Below are positions 53,747 to 61,279 of a stretch of DNA of 64,000 nt, one piece after another. Made by a program: the position numbers and the translations under genes. The stretch covers positions 248,001-312,000 of the forward strand of contig JARGPH010000001.1 in NCBI GenBank assembly GCA_029213065.1, in the 5' to 3' direction. Under the pieces are notes generated by a model. The model saw only the letters and a list, made by a program, of their open reading frames with translations, searched no databases and was not told the DNA's origin. The DNA is from Verrucomicrobiales bacterium. GTDB taxonomy: Bacteria > Verrucomicrobiota > Verrucomicrobiia > Verrucomicrobiales > DEV007. Numbering within the stretch: position 1 is the first letter of the stretch; each line of letters opens with the position of its first letter.

Positions 53747-55264
53747 TCACCTCGAAACAGCGCGGTCCAAAAGATTCTTTGTCATCCTCTGAACCCGCTC
53801 ATCGGGACCGTGTGGACGGGACCAGTGCGACCAGGGCAACATGTGCCCCGGGGGAGAACTGAGCCCCTGACACCAGAAGATGGTCGAGGCATTGAAGACA
53901 AAGTTTCCCTTCGGTCCCGGATAAACCGTTGCGGCCCATTGCTGAGGATTGACTCCTCCCTGCAAAGCGGTTCCCGCGCCGACGACCTCAAGCCCATCGA
54001 TATCGTCCGGCGGATCGCCGTGATACTCCCACCCGATCAGCCCGGGAATTCGATCCCCCTTTTTCATCCCTGTTCCTTCAAACATCCAGTGCTCCGGCTT
54101 CTCGCATATCCAGTCTCCCCCGCCATTTACCGGATCGACATTTCGAGCTCCCATGAGATACCCCTCGTCAGGTCCGCGATGCGGAAAGGGTCCCTCGTCA
54201 CGCTCGCGCGCTTCCGCGTAGCGATACTCCCCGCCATAAGGTCCCCCACGGAACATGATCCGGTTCTCCCGCCCGTCGGAGGAAGGCGTCATCGGTGTCA
54301 CCCAGCAGACCGAGTTTCCCGAGAAGAAGAGAAGGTTCGTCCCCGCGTCCCGCATCTTAACGACGTTGTCGTAGGCCCGACGATCCCAGTATTCATCGTG
54401 CCCATTGCTGATAAAGGCCTTGAACCGGTCCGGCTGCGCATACTCCGGATCGATCATGTCAGCGTTCGAACAATAAGTGACATCGTAGCCCTCTTTCTCC
54501 AGCCAGTAGGCCATGGGAAACTCAAAACAAAGCCATTCGCCCGATCCGATCGACTGGGGATTCTCGTAGATCTGAGAGTATTTCCCGTAAGGGCGGTCAA
54601 AACTCACATCCGCCCAGGGCCCCTGATTTCCTTTCGGGTGCGTGTAGACCGAGAAGTCATTCGGCCAGCGATTGTAGGCCTGCCAGGTGTTGTCAGAGCA
54701 CTGAAGGCAAATATCCGCTTTGCGATCATCCTTGACGATGAAGACGATGTAGCTTTGCCAGTATCCCCCGTCTTCATCGGAGGCAGTCGTGAGACGCGCT
54801 AGATAGACACCGCTCTGCCAGTCATCGGGAACAGTCATTGAATGCGTCGGCTCCCACTGACATTCATGCAAATGCCGGTCCCCCCGTGTCGATTCCGGAA
54901 CCGCCCGGGTTTTACAGGGCACCTCATTAACCCGCTCGACGAGGCGTGCTCCCTTTCCGCCATAGTAGCCGGTTCGGAAAATTTCAATGGTGCAGCGGCC
55001 CGGTGCCCTGACGCTGATAAAAAACGCTATCTCCTCCCCGCTCCTGACTGACTGTTTCGAGGCATACCCCTCGATATCGGAGGCTCGATACCCGGACCGC
55101 TCGTCGAGCCGGACCCGTGTGAGTTGCCAGTCATCGCTTCCCTCCTTCGCGTTTTCGAGGACAACACGGTTCGCGCTATCGGAGGCTTCGCTGCCTAAGA
55201 GAGGACTCGCTCCGATCGGCGCGAGGAGCCCTCCTTTGAGAAATCGTCGACGATTCGCTTTCAT
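53747..55264 (-). CDS. N,N-dimethylformamidase large-subunit-like protein
   Basis: ATG 55264 (MKANRRRFLKGGLLAPIGAS, a TAT-type signal) gives 505 residues. The main body carries the DMFA2_C-type blocks: IEIFRTGYYGGKGARLV, DDWQSGVYLARLT, DICLQCSDNTWQAYNRWP, ISNGHDEYWDRRAYDN, LLFFSGNSVCWVTPM and the C-terminal NASTIFWCQGLSSP. In dimethylformamidase this subunit holds the active site; other members act on unknown amides. It lies 63 bp before the Gfo/Idh/MocA gene. An export signal suggests a role outside the cytoplasm. Divergent from the parvulin gene. Confidence 0.82.
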   Translation of the reverse strand: MKANRRRFLKGGLLAPIGASPLLGSEASDSANRVVLENAKEGSDDWQLTRVRLDERSGYRASDIEGYASKQSVRSGEEIAFFISVRAPGRCTIEIFRTGYYGGKGARLVERVNEVPCKTRAVPESTRGDRHLHECQWEPTHSMTVPDDWQSGVYLARLTTASDEDGGYWQSYIVFIVKDDRKADICLQCSDNTWQAYNRWPNDFSVYTHPKGNQGPWADVSFDRPYGKYSQIYENPQSIGSGEWLCFEFPMAYWLEKEGYDVTYCSNADMIDPEYAQPDRFKAFISNGHDEYWDRRAYDNVVKMRDAGTNLLFFSGNSVCWVTPMTPSSDGRENRIMFRGGPYGGEYRYAEARERDEGPFPHRGPDEGYLMGARNVDPVNGGGDWICEKPEHWMFEGTGMKKGDRIPGLIGWEYHGDPPDDIDGLEVVGAGTALQGGVNPQQWAATVYPGPKGNFVFNASTIFWCQGLSSPPGHMLPWSHWSRPHGPDERVQRMTKNLLDRAVSR

Positions 55265-55388
55265 GGAACGGAGACTATCAGACGGAACCGGCCTTGTGAA
55301 CGCAGAGATTCGCAGTGTCGCAGCCCGTAATTGCGTGCATATTCCGGTTGTTTCCAAAACCAATCGAAACGAAACTTCCCCTCAAAAT

Positions 55389-56534
55389 ATGATAAAAAAC
55401 CGAAAATTCCTTGGATTGGCTCTCGGGCTCACCTTCGCGCTTTCCCTCCCCATTGTGACTGCTCAGGATGAGACTCCAGCCGAACCGGCAGCACCTGAGG
55501 CAGCCGAAGCTCCCGCCGCACCGGCTGAAAAGCCATCTCTCCCCGCAGACGACGATGTTGTTTTGCTCGTGGATAAAACGCCCATCACAGCACGTGATGT
55601 TCGCGAACTCTTCACGGCCCGCTACGGCCGCCAGTTCGAACAGATCCCTCCGGAACAGCGCAAGATGCTCGAGCCTCAGATCCAACGCATGGTCGTTTCC
55701 GAACTCATCAACAAGACACTGCTCTTAAATGCAGCGAACAAGGAAGAGATCCAAGCGACTGACGAAGAAGTGAGCAAGAGTCTCGAAGAGATCAAAAAGT
55801 CAGTTCCCGAGGGAACCACGCTGGAAGAGTTTACCAAAGCCGCCGGAGTCAGCATTGAACGCATCAAGAATCAGATCAGCGAAGACACCAAGATCAAAAA
55901 ACTGGTAGAGACCGTCACCGCTGACGCGAAGAAACCTACCGACGAAGAGGTTAAGACTTACTACGACGAACACCCCGATGACTTCAAACAGGAGGAAAGC
56001 ATCGAGGCTTCCCACATTCTCATTTCCACACAGGGAATCGAAGACGAAGGCCAACTCGCGAACAAAAAGAAAATCGCTGAAGAACTCCAGGCAGAACTCG
56101 TGAAAAACAAAGGGGCCAATTTTACCGAGCTTGCCAGCGCGCATTCAGATTGCCCAAGCAAAGCCAAAGGCGGAAGCCTCGGAACTTTCGGGAAGGGCCA
56201 GATGGTTCCCGAGTTTGAAACGGCAGCCTTTTCCCAGGAAGTCGGAGCGATCGGAGACCTCGTCAAAACGGACTTCGGTTACCACATCATCAAAGTCGAT
56301 TCAAAACAGTCCGCTGAAGCAACCAGCTTTGAAGACGTGAAGGAAGACCTCGGAGACAGCCTTTTCTCGGAAGCGAAGGCGAAAGCGCTCGAAGGCTACG
56401 TGCAGGGGCTCCGCGAAAAAGCGGATATTCAGCAGCCAACGGTAGAGGGCGCTGAAGAAGCTGAAGGCAAAGAAGCCGAACCCGCTCCTGCTTCGAACGA
56501 GTCGGAAAAAGAAGAAGCGCCTGCGGAGTCGTAA
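55389..56534 (+). CDS. Exported peptidyl-prolyl isomerase (SurA/PrsA-like parvulin)
   Basis: ATG 55389 (MIKNRKFLGLALGLTFALSLP) gives a signal peptide and 381 residues. The upstream open frame overlaps the opposite gene. A SurA-like N-terminal chaperone helix region (residues about 50-190) precedes a parvulin PPIase domain: ASHILISTQGI, FTELASAHSDCPSKAKGGSLGTFG, MVPEFETAAF and FGYHIIKV. The C-terminal tail is acidic and Ala/Glu-rich. It assists folding of exported proteins. A strong terminator follows at once. Confidence 0.9.
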   Translation: MIKNRKFLGLALGLTFALSLPIVTAQDETPAEPAAPEAAEAPAAPAEKPSLPADDDVVLLVDKTPITARDVRELFTARYGRQFEQIPPEQRKMLEPQIQRMVVSELINKTLLLNAANKEEIQATDEEVSKSLEEIKKSVPEGTTLEEFTKAAGVSIERIKNQISEDTKIKKLVETVTADAKKPTDEEVKTYYDEHPDDFKQEESIEASHILISTQGIEDEGQLANKKKIAEELQAELVKNKGANFTELASAHSDCPSKAKGGSLGTFGKGQMVPEFETAAFSQEVGAIGDLVKTDFGYHIIKVDSKQSAEATSFEDVKEDLGDSLFSEAKAKALEGYVQGLREKADIQQPTVEGAEEAEGKEAEPAPASNESEKEEAPAES

Positions 56535-56557
56535 CCGCAGAGACTTGATTTTTAAAG

Positions 56558-56594
56558 AGCGTGCTTCCGGAGAGATTCGGGGCACGCTTTTTTT
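56558..56594 (+). terminator. Rho-independent terminator of the parvulin gene
   Basis: AGCGTGC (56558-56564) pairs with GCACGCT (56582-56588), with CC/GG pairs extending inward, and is followed by a run of T to 56594. It also ends at the convergent ceramidase-like gene. Confidence 0.8.
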
Positions 56595-58014
56595 ATGGCT
56601 TCAGCAAAGCACGGGTCATTCCGACGATCTCACCAACGAGTTTGTCTTCAATCCCCGGCCCCCAGGGAGCGGGATGGATCGTCGATCTCGCGAAACGCAT
56701 CGCCTCGCCTCCCTCATAGCCACCTTCTTTGAGGACCCGCTCACTCGGAATATAGGTCATGACATCATTGGAGTAGCCAGCGACCCAGACTGGATTTCCT
56801 CCGGTCAGTTCGGAAAGTTCCTTCTTCAAACGGAGCGAATAGTCGATCACGACCTCACCTCCGAGAGTTGCCATCGTCAGCTCATTTCCAAACCGGAAGA
56901 CTTGAACCGGCACCGGGTAACTCGTTGGCAGCTCCCCTCCCTGCTCCAGTATTTCGAGAAGAAAAGCAGCATGACGCGCTTCGTATTTGTCCGCGGATTC
57001 GACTCTCTTCTCGAGGACCCGCTTTCCGGGCGGCTCCTGATAGGCAATGTCCACCCAGGAGAGGTCACTCCGCAACGGCCCCGTCAACGCGACCGAGGGT
57101 GTGTCCAGGGCCGCCTCAATGGCCGTCGCCATGCTCTGACCATGACGCTGCGCGAACCGGAGCATGCGCCTCGGGTAGGGATTCTGATCTCCCGAACAAC
57201 CATTCACGAACATCGCAACCACTCCGGGATGGTCTTCTTCAAAATAGCGCTGCGCGTAGCCCGGCCAGTCGCCGTTGATCTCCATGAGGGAAAGGACCGT
57301 GGCATGACAGGAGTAACCAAATAGGACCGCTTTCAGTTTCCCATCTTCGCTCGATTTCACCTGGAGCACCGGCACCTCATGATCGACCGGCCCTTCCGGG
57401 TTGGGGCTGTTCTTCCATTGGCCTGCCGCTGCGGGCAGTCTGCGATTGATCGCGAAGCCGCACCGTGTTTTTGACCAGAGCATCTTCGAAGGGGCTGCAG
57501 ACTTGAAAGCGTCATCGACAATACCAACCGCTTTCTTCTCGAGGAATTTTAGGTAGTCCTGCGTCTGCTTTACCCGTAGTTCCTGCTGATCTTCGGGAAC
57601 ATTTTCATAAGCGGCTTTCACCTCCCCGTTCCCGCCCGGTGGCTTGTAAACCCGGATCATCGGCCCACTGTGCGTGTGCGAAGCATTGATGAGCAAAGCA
57701 TCCCCCGGCAGATCAAACTTCGTCTGAAGCGCCGCCTCCACCGCATCCCGAAAAGGACGCGGAACCCCGATGAGATCCATTGTCACAATGACAAGACGAT
57801 TCGACTCCCCGTCCTCCATCGTGATCGCCTTTGCAAAAATCGGCTCAAGCACTTTTAGCGCCGGACCCTTTCGGGCAGAATATCCTGCCATCCATCCAAG
57901 CTCCTTCGGTGTGATATCTGCGACCGCGACGCCGACCTTGAAGGTGTCGTCTCCGGCCCCCAGCAGAGGGCTCCCCCCGATGAGGAGAGATAACGCAATT
58001 CCCCTCAGATTCAT
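56593..58014 (-). CDS. Neutral/alkaline ceramidase-like exported hydrolase
   Basis: ATG 58014 (MNLRGIALSLLIGGSPLLGAG, signal peptide) gives 473 residues. The ceramidase N-terminal pattern is present: KVGVAVADITPKELGWMAGYSARKG, VIVTMDLIGVPRPFRDAV, LLINASHTHSGPMI and FGYSCHATVLSLMEINGDWPG with zinc-binding His. The usual C-terminal domain is shortened, as in many PVC 'neutral ceramidase N-terminal' proteins, which may act on substrates other than ceramide. The gene is divergent from the next, with 39 bp between them. Confidence 0.85.
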   Translation of the reverse strand: MNLRGIALSLLIGGSPLLGAGDDTFKVGVAVADITPKELGWMAGYSARKGPALKVLEPIFAKAITMEDGESNRLVIVTMDLIGVPRPFRDAVEAALQTKFDLPGDALLINASHTHSGPMIRVYKPPGGNGEVKAAYENVPEDQQELRVKQTQDYLKFLEKKAVGIVDDAFKSAAPSKMLWSKTRCGFAINRRLPAAAGQWKNSPNPEGPVDHEVPVLQVKSSEDGKLKAVLFGYSCHATVLSLMEINGDWPGYAQRYFEEDHPGVVAMFVNGCSGDQNPYPRRMLRFAQRHGQSMATAIEAALDTPSVALTGPLRSDLSWVDIAYQEPPGKRVLEKRVESADKYEARHAAFLLEILEQGGELPTSYPVPVQVFRFGNELTMATLGGEVVIDYSLRLKKELSELTGGNPVWVAGYSNDVMTYIPSERVLKEGGYEGGEAMRFARSTIHPAPWGPGIEDKLVGEIVGMTRALLKP

Positions 58015-58053
58015 CGTGATCGAATTTATCATCTCCTGATAGCCTAACCGGAG

Positions 58054-60444
58054 ATGAAAGTTCAGGTCTCTCCCGCAATCACGTTTTGCCTCACCGCTTT
58101 TCTACTCAGCGAACCGGCCAAAGCGCAAGAACCCGCCACTCCGGTTCCCGAAATGGAAGCCTATGAAAGCTGGAAAATGGCAAAGAGCGGAACCCGTGCC
58201 CTGACAGAGATACAAGCCCCGAAAGGGTTCACCGTGGAACTGATCCGGGAAGCGAAGAAAAATGAAGACTCATGGGTCGGCATGACCTTCGATGACGAGG
58301 GAAGACTCTTTCTCGGAATGGAAAAGAAGGGCATTCTTCGTCTCTCATTCACCACGTCGGAAAATCAGAATCCGCCTCAGGTAAGCGCCGTCGAAGTCGT
58401 GAACGAAGATCTTGAGGAATGCCGTGGCCTGCTCTGGGCCTACGACTCTCTCTACGCAAACGCCAATGATTCCAAGGGCTTTTATCGTTTACGGGATACC
58501 AATGGAGACGACCGCTTTGATGAAAAGAAACTCCTCCTCGCAACAGGTGGCGGAGTTGGTCACGGGCGAAATCATCTCCGACTCGGACCCGACGGAATGA
58601 TCTACCTCACTTACGGTAATGACCCTCAGCTCGCGCCGGAGAACGACTCACCCGACTCGCCCTTCAAGAACTGGGGCGAGGACCAGCTCATCCCCAATCC
58701 GTGGGATGACAGCTGGAACAAACTCCCCGCACCCGCAGGCTACATCCTCAAGACAGACAAAGACGGCAGCTCTTTTGTGAGACTTTGCGGCGGCCTGCGA
58801 AACCCGCTCGATATGGACTTCAATCGCGACGGGGAGATTTTCGTCTACGATGCCGACAGCGAATGGGATGCCGGACTCGCCTGGTATAAACCCACCCGCG
58901 TTCTCCACATCGTCAGCGGAGGCGAATACGGATGGCGTCGCGGCACCGGGAAATGGCCGGCCTACTACCCCGACTCACTCCCCTCCTCCATCGACATTGG
59001 CCTCGGATCGCCGACCGGAGTCGGCTTCGCCTGCGAATCCAATTTTCCGCCGGAGTGGCGCGACACCTTCATGATCGCAGACTGGTCCTACGGGCGGGTT
59101 CTCGCAGTCACCCTCTCTCCGGATGGTGCATCCTACACGGGGAAGAAAAAGACATTCCTCTCCGGTCGTCCCCTCAACCTCACCGACTTCGTTTTTCACA
59201 AAGGCGACATGTGGTTCATCACCGGCGGCCGCAAAACCCAGTCAGCGCTCTATCGGGTTCGCTGGACCGGTGAGAAAACTGATACCCCTAACAAGGACAC
59301 AAAGATCACGGGCGAACTCAGCCTGCGAAGAGAGCTCGAAAAGTATCATACCCAGGAGAGCGAAGAAGGCCTTCAACTCGCTCTCAATCACCTCGATCAC
59401 GGGGACCGGTTCATCGCTTTCGCCGCGAGAGTGGCTCTCGAGAACCAGCCCGTCAAACGATGGCGGCAGCAAGTTGAGAGTTCGGGCAATGGCCTCCTCG
59501 CCCTCGCCCGTGTTGGAGACAAAAGCGATCAGGCGGCAGTTATCAGTCAAACCCTGAAACTGATCCAAGAGGGTAAGGTCGCTGACTCAACCCTCTTAAC
59601 TCTCCTGAGAACCCTCCAACTGACCTTCATTCGTCACGGTGAACCTGACACGCCGACACGAGAGCGCGTTCGCGAAGCGGTTCTCAAACGGTTTCCGGGC
59701 CCAAGCCGTCCTCTCAATCACGAATTCGTCGAACTGCTCGTTTACCTTAAGGCACCCGGAATCATCGACCCGATTCTAGCCCTCGCCGAAACATCCGGTG
59801 ACACGCGCGACTGGTCGCACTATCTCACCTTCCTCCGCTACATCGACGACGAATGGACAACCGGGGAGCGGAAACGTTACCTCACGGTTCTGCGACGCTT
59901 CGAAGAATTCCCCGGTGGTCGCTGGTATGTGCGAACCGCGCAGGATTTGCGGAGCGAAGCGCTCGCCAGCCTGACAGAGCAACAGAAGAACGAACTGGCG
60001 GAACTCCTTGCGCCGGCTCAACCCGCGGTCGCGGCATCGCCAGTCACTGTCGACCCGGAGGTTTTCGTGGCGAACTGGAAGCTGAGCGATTTTGCCGCGG
60101 AACTTCGCGATGGATTCGGCACTCCCGATGAGGTGAAGGGTCGCGCCGCCTATCACAAAGCGGGTTGCGCCGCCTGCCACCGACTCACTTCTGATGCGGC
60201 GACCAACCTGGCCATTCTCGGACCGGACCTCACCGGAATTGCAATGCGCTTCGATCCCCGGACGATCCTCGAGTCCATCATTCACCCTTCGAGAGTGATC
60301 GGAGACAAGTATCAGAATCCCGCAGCACCGAACCTTTCAACGATGCCCCCGGGATTGATCAACGGATTGGAAAAAGAGGAGATTGTTCAACTGGTCTCCT
60401 ATCTACTCGGAAAGCGAGAGAACGAGCCCGCTACTCCACAATGA
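58054..60444 (+). CDS. PVC-type haem-binding CxxCH protein (propeller plus HEAT-like plus cytochrome c)
   Basis: The 796-residue exported protein has a signal peptide ending near AKAQEP. An NHL/sorbosone-dehydrogenase-like propeller (residues about 50-400) follows, with EDSWVGMTFDDEGRLFLG, GVGHGRNHLRLGPDGMIYLTYG, LRNPLDMDFNRDGEIFVYD and DWSYGRVLAVTLSP. A helical repeat region comes next, then a cytochrome c domain with AGCAACHRLT (near residue 705) and HPSRVIGDKY. Many PVC genomes encode several such proteins, thought to oxidise sugars or alcohols. Its last 14 bases overlap cysQ. Confidence 0.9.
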   Translation: MKVQVSPAITFCLTAFLLSEPAKAQEPATPVPEMEAYESWKMAKSGTRALTEIQAPKGFTVELIREAKKNEDSWVGMTFDDEGRLFLGMEKKGILRLSFTTSENQNPPQVSAVEVVNEDLEECRGLLWAYDSLYANANDSKGFYRLRDTNGDDRFDEKKLLLATGGGVGHGRNHLRLGPDGMIYLTYGNDPQLAPENDSPDSPFKNWGEDQLIPNPWDDSWNKLPAPAGYILKTDKDGSSFVRLCGGLRNPLDMDFNRDGEIFVYDADSEWDAGLAWYKPTRVLHIVSGGEYGWRRGTGKWPAYYPDSLPSSIDIGLGSPTGVGFACESNFPPEWRDTFMIADWSYGRVLAVTLSPDGASYTGKKKTFLSGRPLNLTDFVFHKGDMWFITGGRKTQSALYRVRWTGEKTDTPNKDTKITGELSLRRELEKYHTQESEEGLQLALNHLDHGDRFIAFAARVALENQPVKRWRQQVESSGNGLLALARVGDKSDQAAVISQTLKLIQEGKVADSTLLTLLRTLQLTFIRHGEPDTPTRERVREAVLKRFPGPSRPLNHEFVELLVYLKAPGIIDPILALAETSGDTRDWSHYLTFLRYIDDEWTTGERKRYLTVLRRFEEFPGGRWYVRTAQDLRSEALASLTEQQKNELAELLAPAQPAVAASPVTVDPEVFVANWKLSDFAAELRDGFGTPDEVKGRAAYHKAGCAACHRLTSDAATNLAILGPDLTGIAMRFDPRTILESIIHPSRVIGDKYQNPAAPNLSTMPPGLINGLEKEEIVQLVSYLLGKRENEPATPQ

Positions 60445-61207
60445 AGAACGGATTGAGAAGGTTCTCTTTGTTGTAAAGCAGGGGTGAATCCGTTCCGTGC
60501 TGAATCACCTTTCTGCCCGCCTCGAGAGCGATTGCATGAGCCGCTCCGGTGTCCCACTCCATCGTCGGCCCGAGTCGCGGGTAGACGTCGGCAACTCCCT
60601 CGGCAACGAGACAAATCTTGAGGGAACTTCCCGCGGAGAGAAATTCAACGGTCTTCCCTTCCGCTTCGAGATCGGCAACGAACTGCTTCACCTCATCGGT
60701 CATGTGGGAACGACTCGCGACGACAGTGACATCGGACTTATCACGGAAATATTCTCCTCCACTGAGCTTTACCGCCTCACCACCGGCGGTCGATTTCCAG
60801 GCGCCTTTTGACTCAACGGCCCAGAACAAATGTTCCCCGACCGGCTGAAAAACGACCCCGGCGACGGGAACTCCCGATCGAACCAGCGCGATGTTCACGG
60901 TGAATTCACCGTTTCGTTTCACAAACTCTTTGGTGCCGTCGAGCGGGTCGACGAGCCAGAAATACTCCCAGTCTTTCCTCTCCGAATAGTCGACCGCTTT
61001 CGTCTCTTCAGAGATTACAGGAATCTCAGGATAAAGTCGCTCCAGAGCCTCGACGATCACGGCATTGGCGCGACGGTCAGCCTCGGTGAGAGGCGACTTG
61101 TCCTCCTTCACATCCACGGAAAACTCAGTGCCGTAGACAGCCATAACTTCAGCGCCTGCAGCCACCGCGATTTCTTTGATATCCTCAATTTGGATCTGGT
61201 CGATCAT
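60431..61207 (-). CDS. cysQ: 3'(2'),5'-bisphosphate nucleotidase CysQ
   Basis: The 258-residue Li-sensitive phosphatase removes PAP formed in sulfate activation and sulfotransfer. Metal-binding motifs are VISEETKAVDYSE, WLVDPLDGTKEFVKRNGEFTVNI and MEWDTGAAHAIALEAG. All are complete. A PAP phosphatase is sensible in a genome with sulfated-glycan metabolism, but the enzyme is also ordinary housekeeping. Convergent overlap with the CxxCH gene by 14 bases; 72 bp downstream of the pseudokinase gene on the same strand. Confidence 0.92.
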   Translation of the reverse strand: MIDQIQIEDIKEIAVAAGAEVMAVYGTEFSVDVKEDKSPLTEADRRANAVIVEALERLYPEIPVISEETKAVDYSERKDWEYFWLVDPLDGTKEFVKRNGEFTVNIALVRSGVPVAGVVFQPVGEHLFWAVESKGAWKSTAGGEAVKLSGGEYFRDKSDVTVVASRSHMTDEVKQFVADLEAEGKTVEFLSAGSSLKICLVAEGVADVYPRLGPTMEWDTGAAHAIALEAGRKVIQHGTDSPLLYNKENLLNPFFIVE

Positions 61208-61279
61208 CGCGCAAAAAAGCCCTCAACGCGACAATAGTCAATGCGGAGTTCCCCCGTTCTTCACCGCCGGTTCAATCAC

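Noticed and set aside
53675-54802. 375-codon plus-strand frame
   Set aside because: Antisense to the dimethylformamidase-like gene with no recognisable motif.
59565-59605. Fourth possible copy of the dispersed repeat (AAGGTCGCTGACTCAACCCTC)
   Set aside because: It lies inside a well-formed coding sequence and matches only loosely; probably chance similarity.
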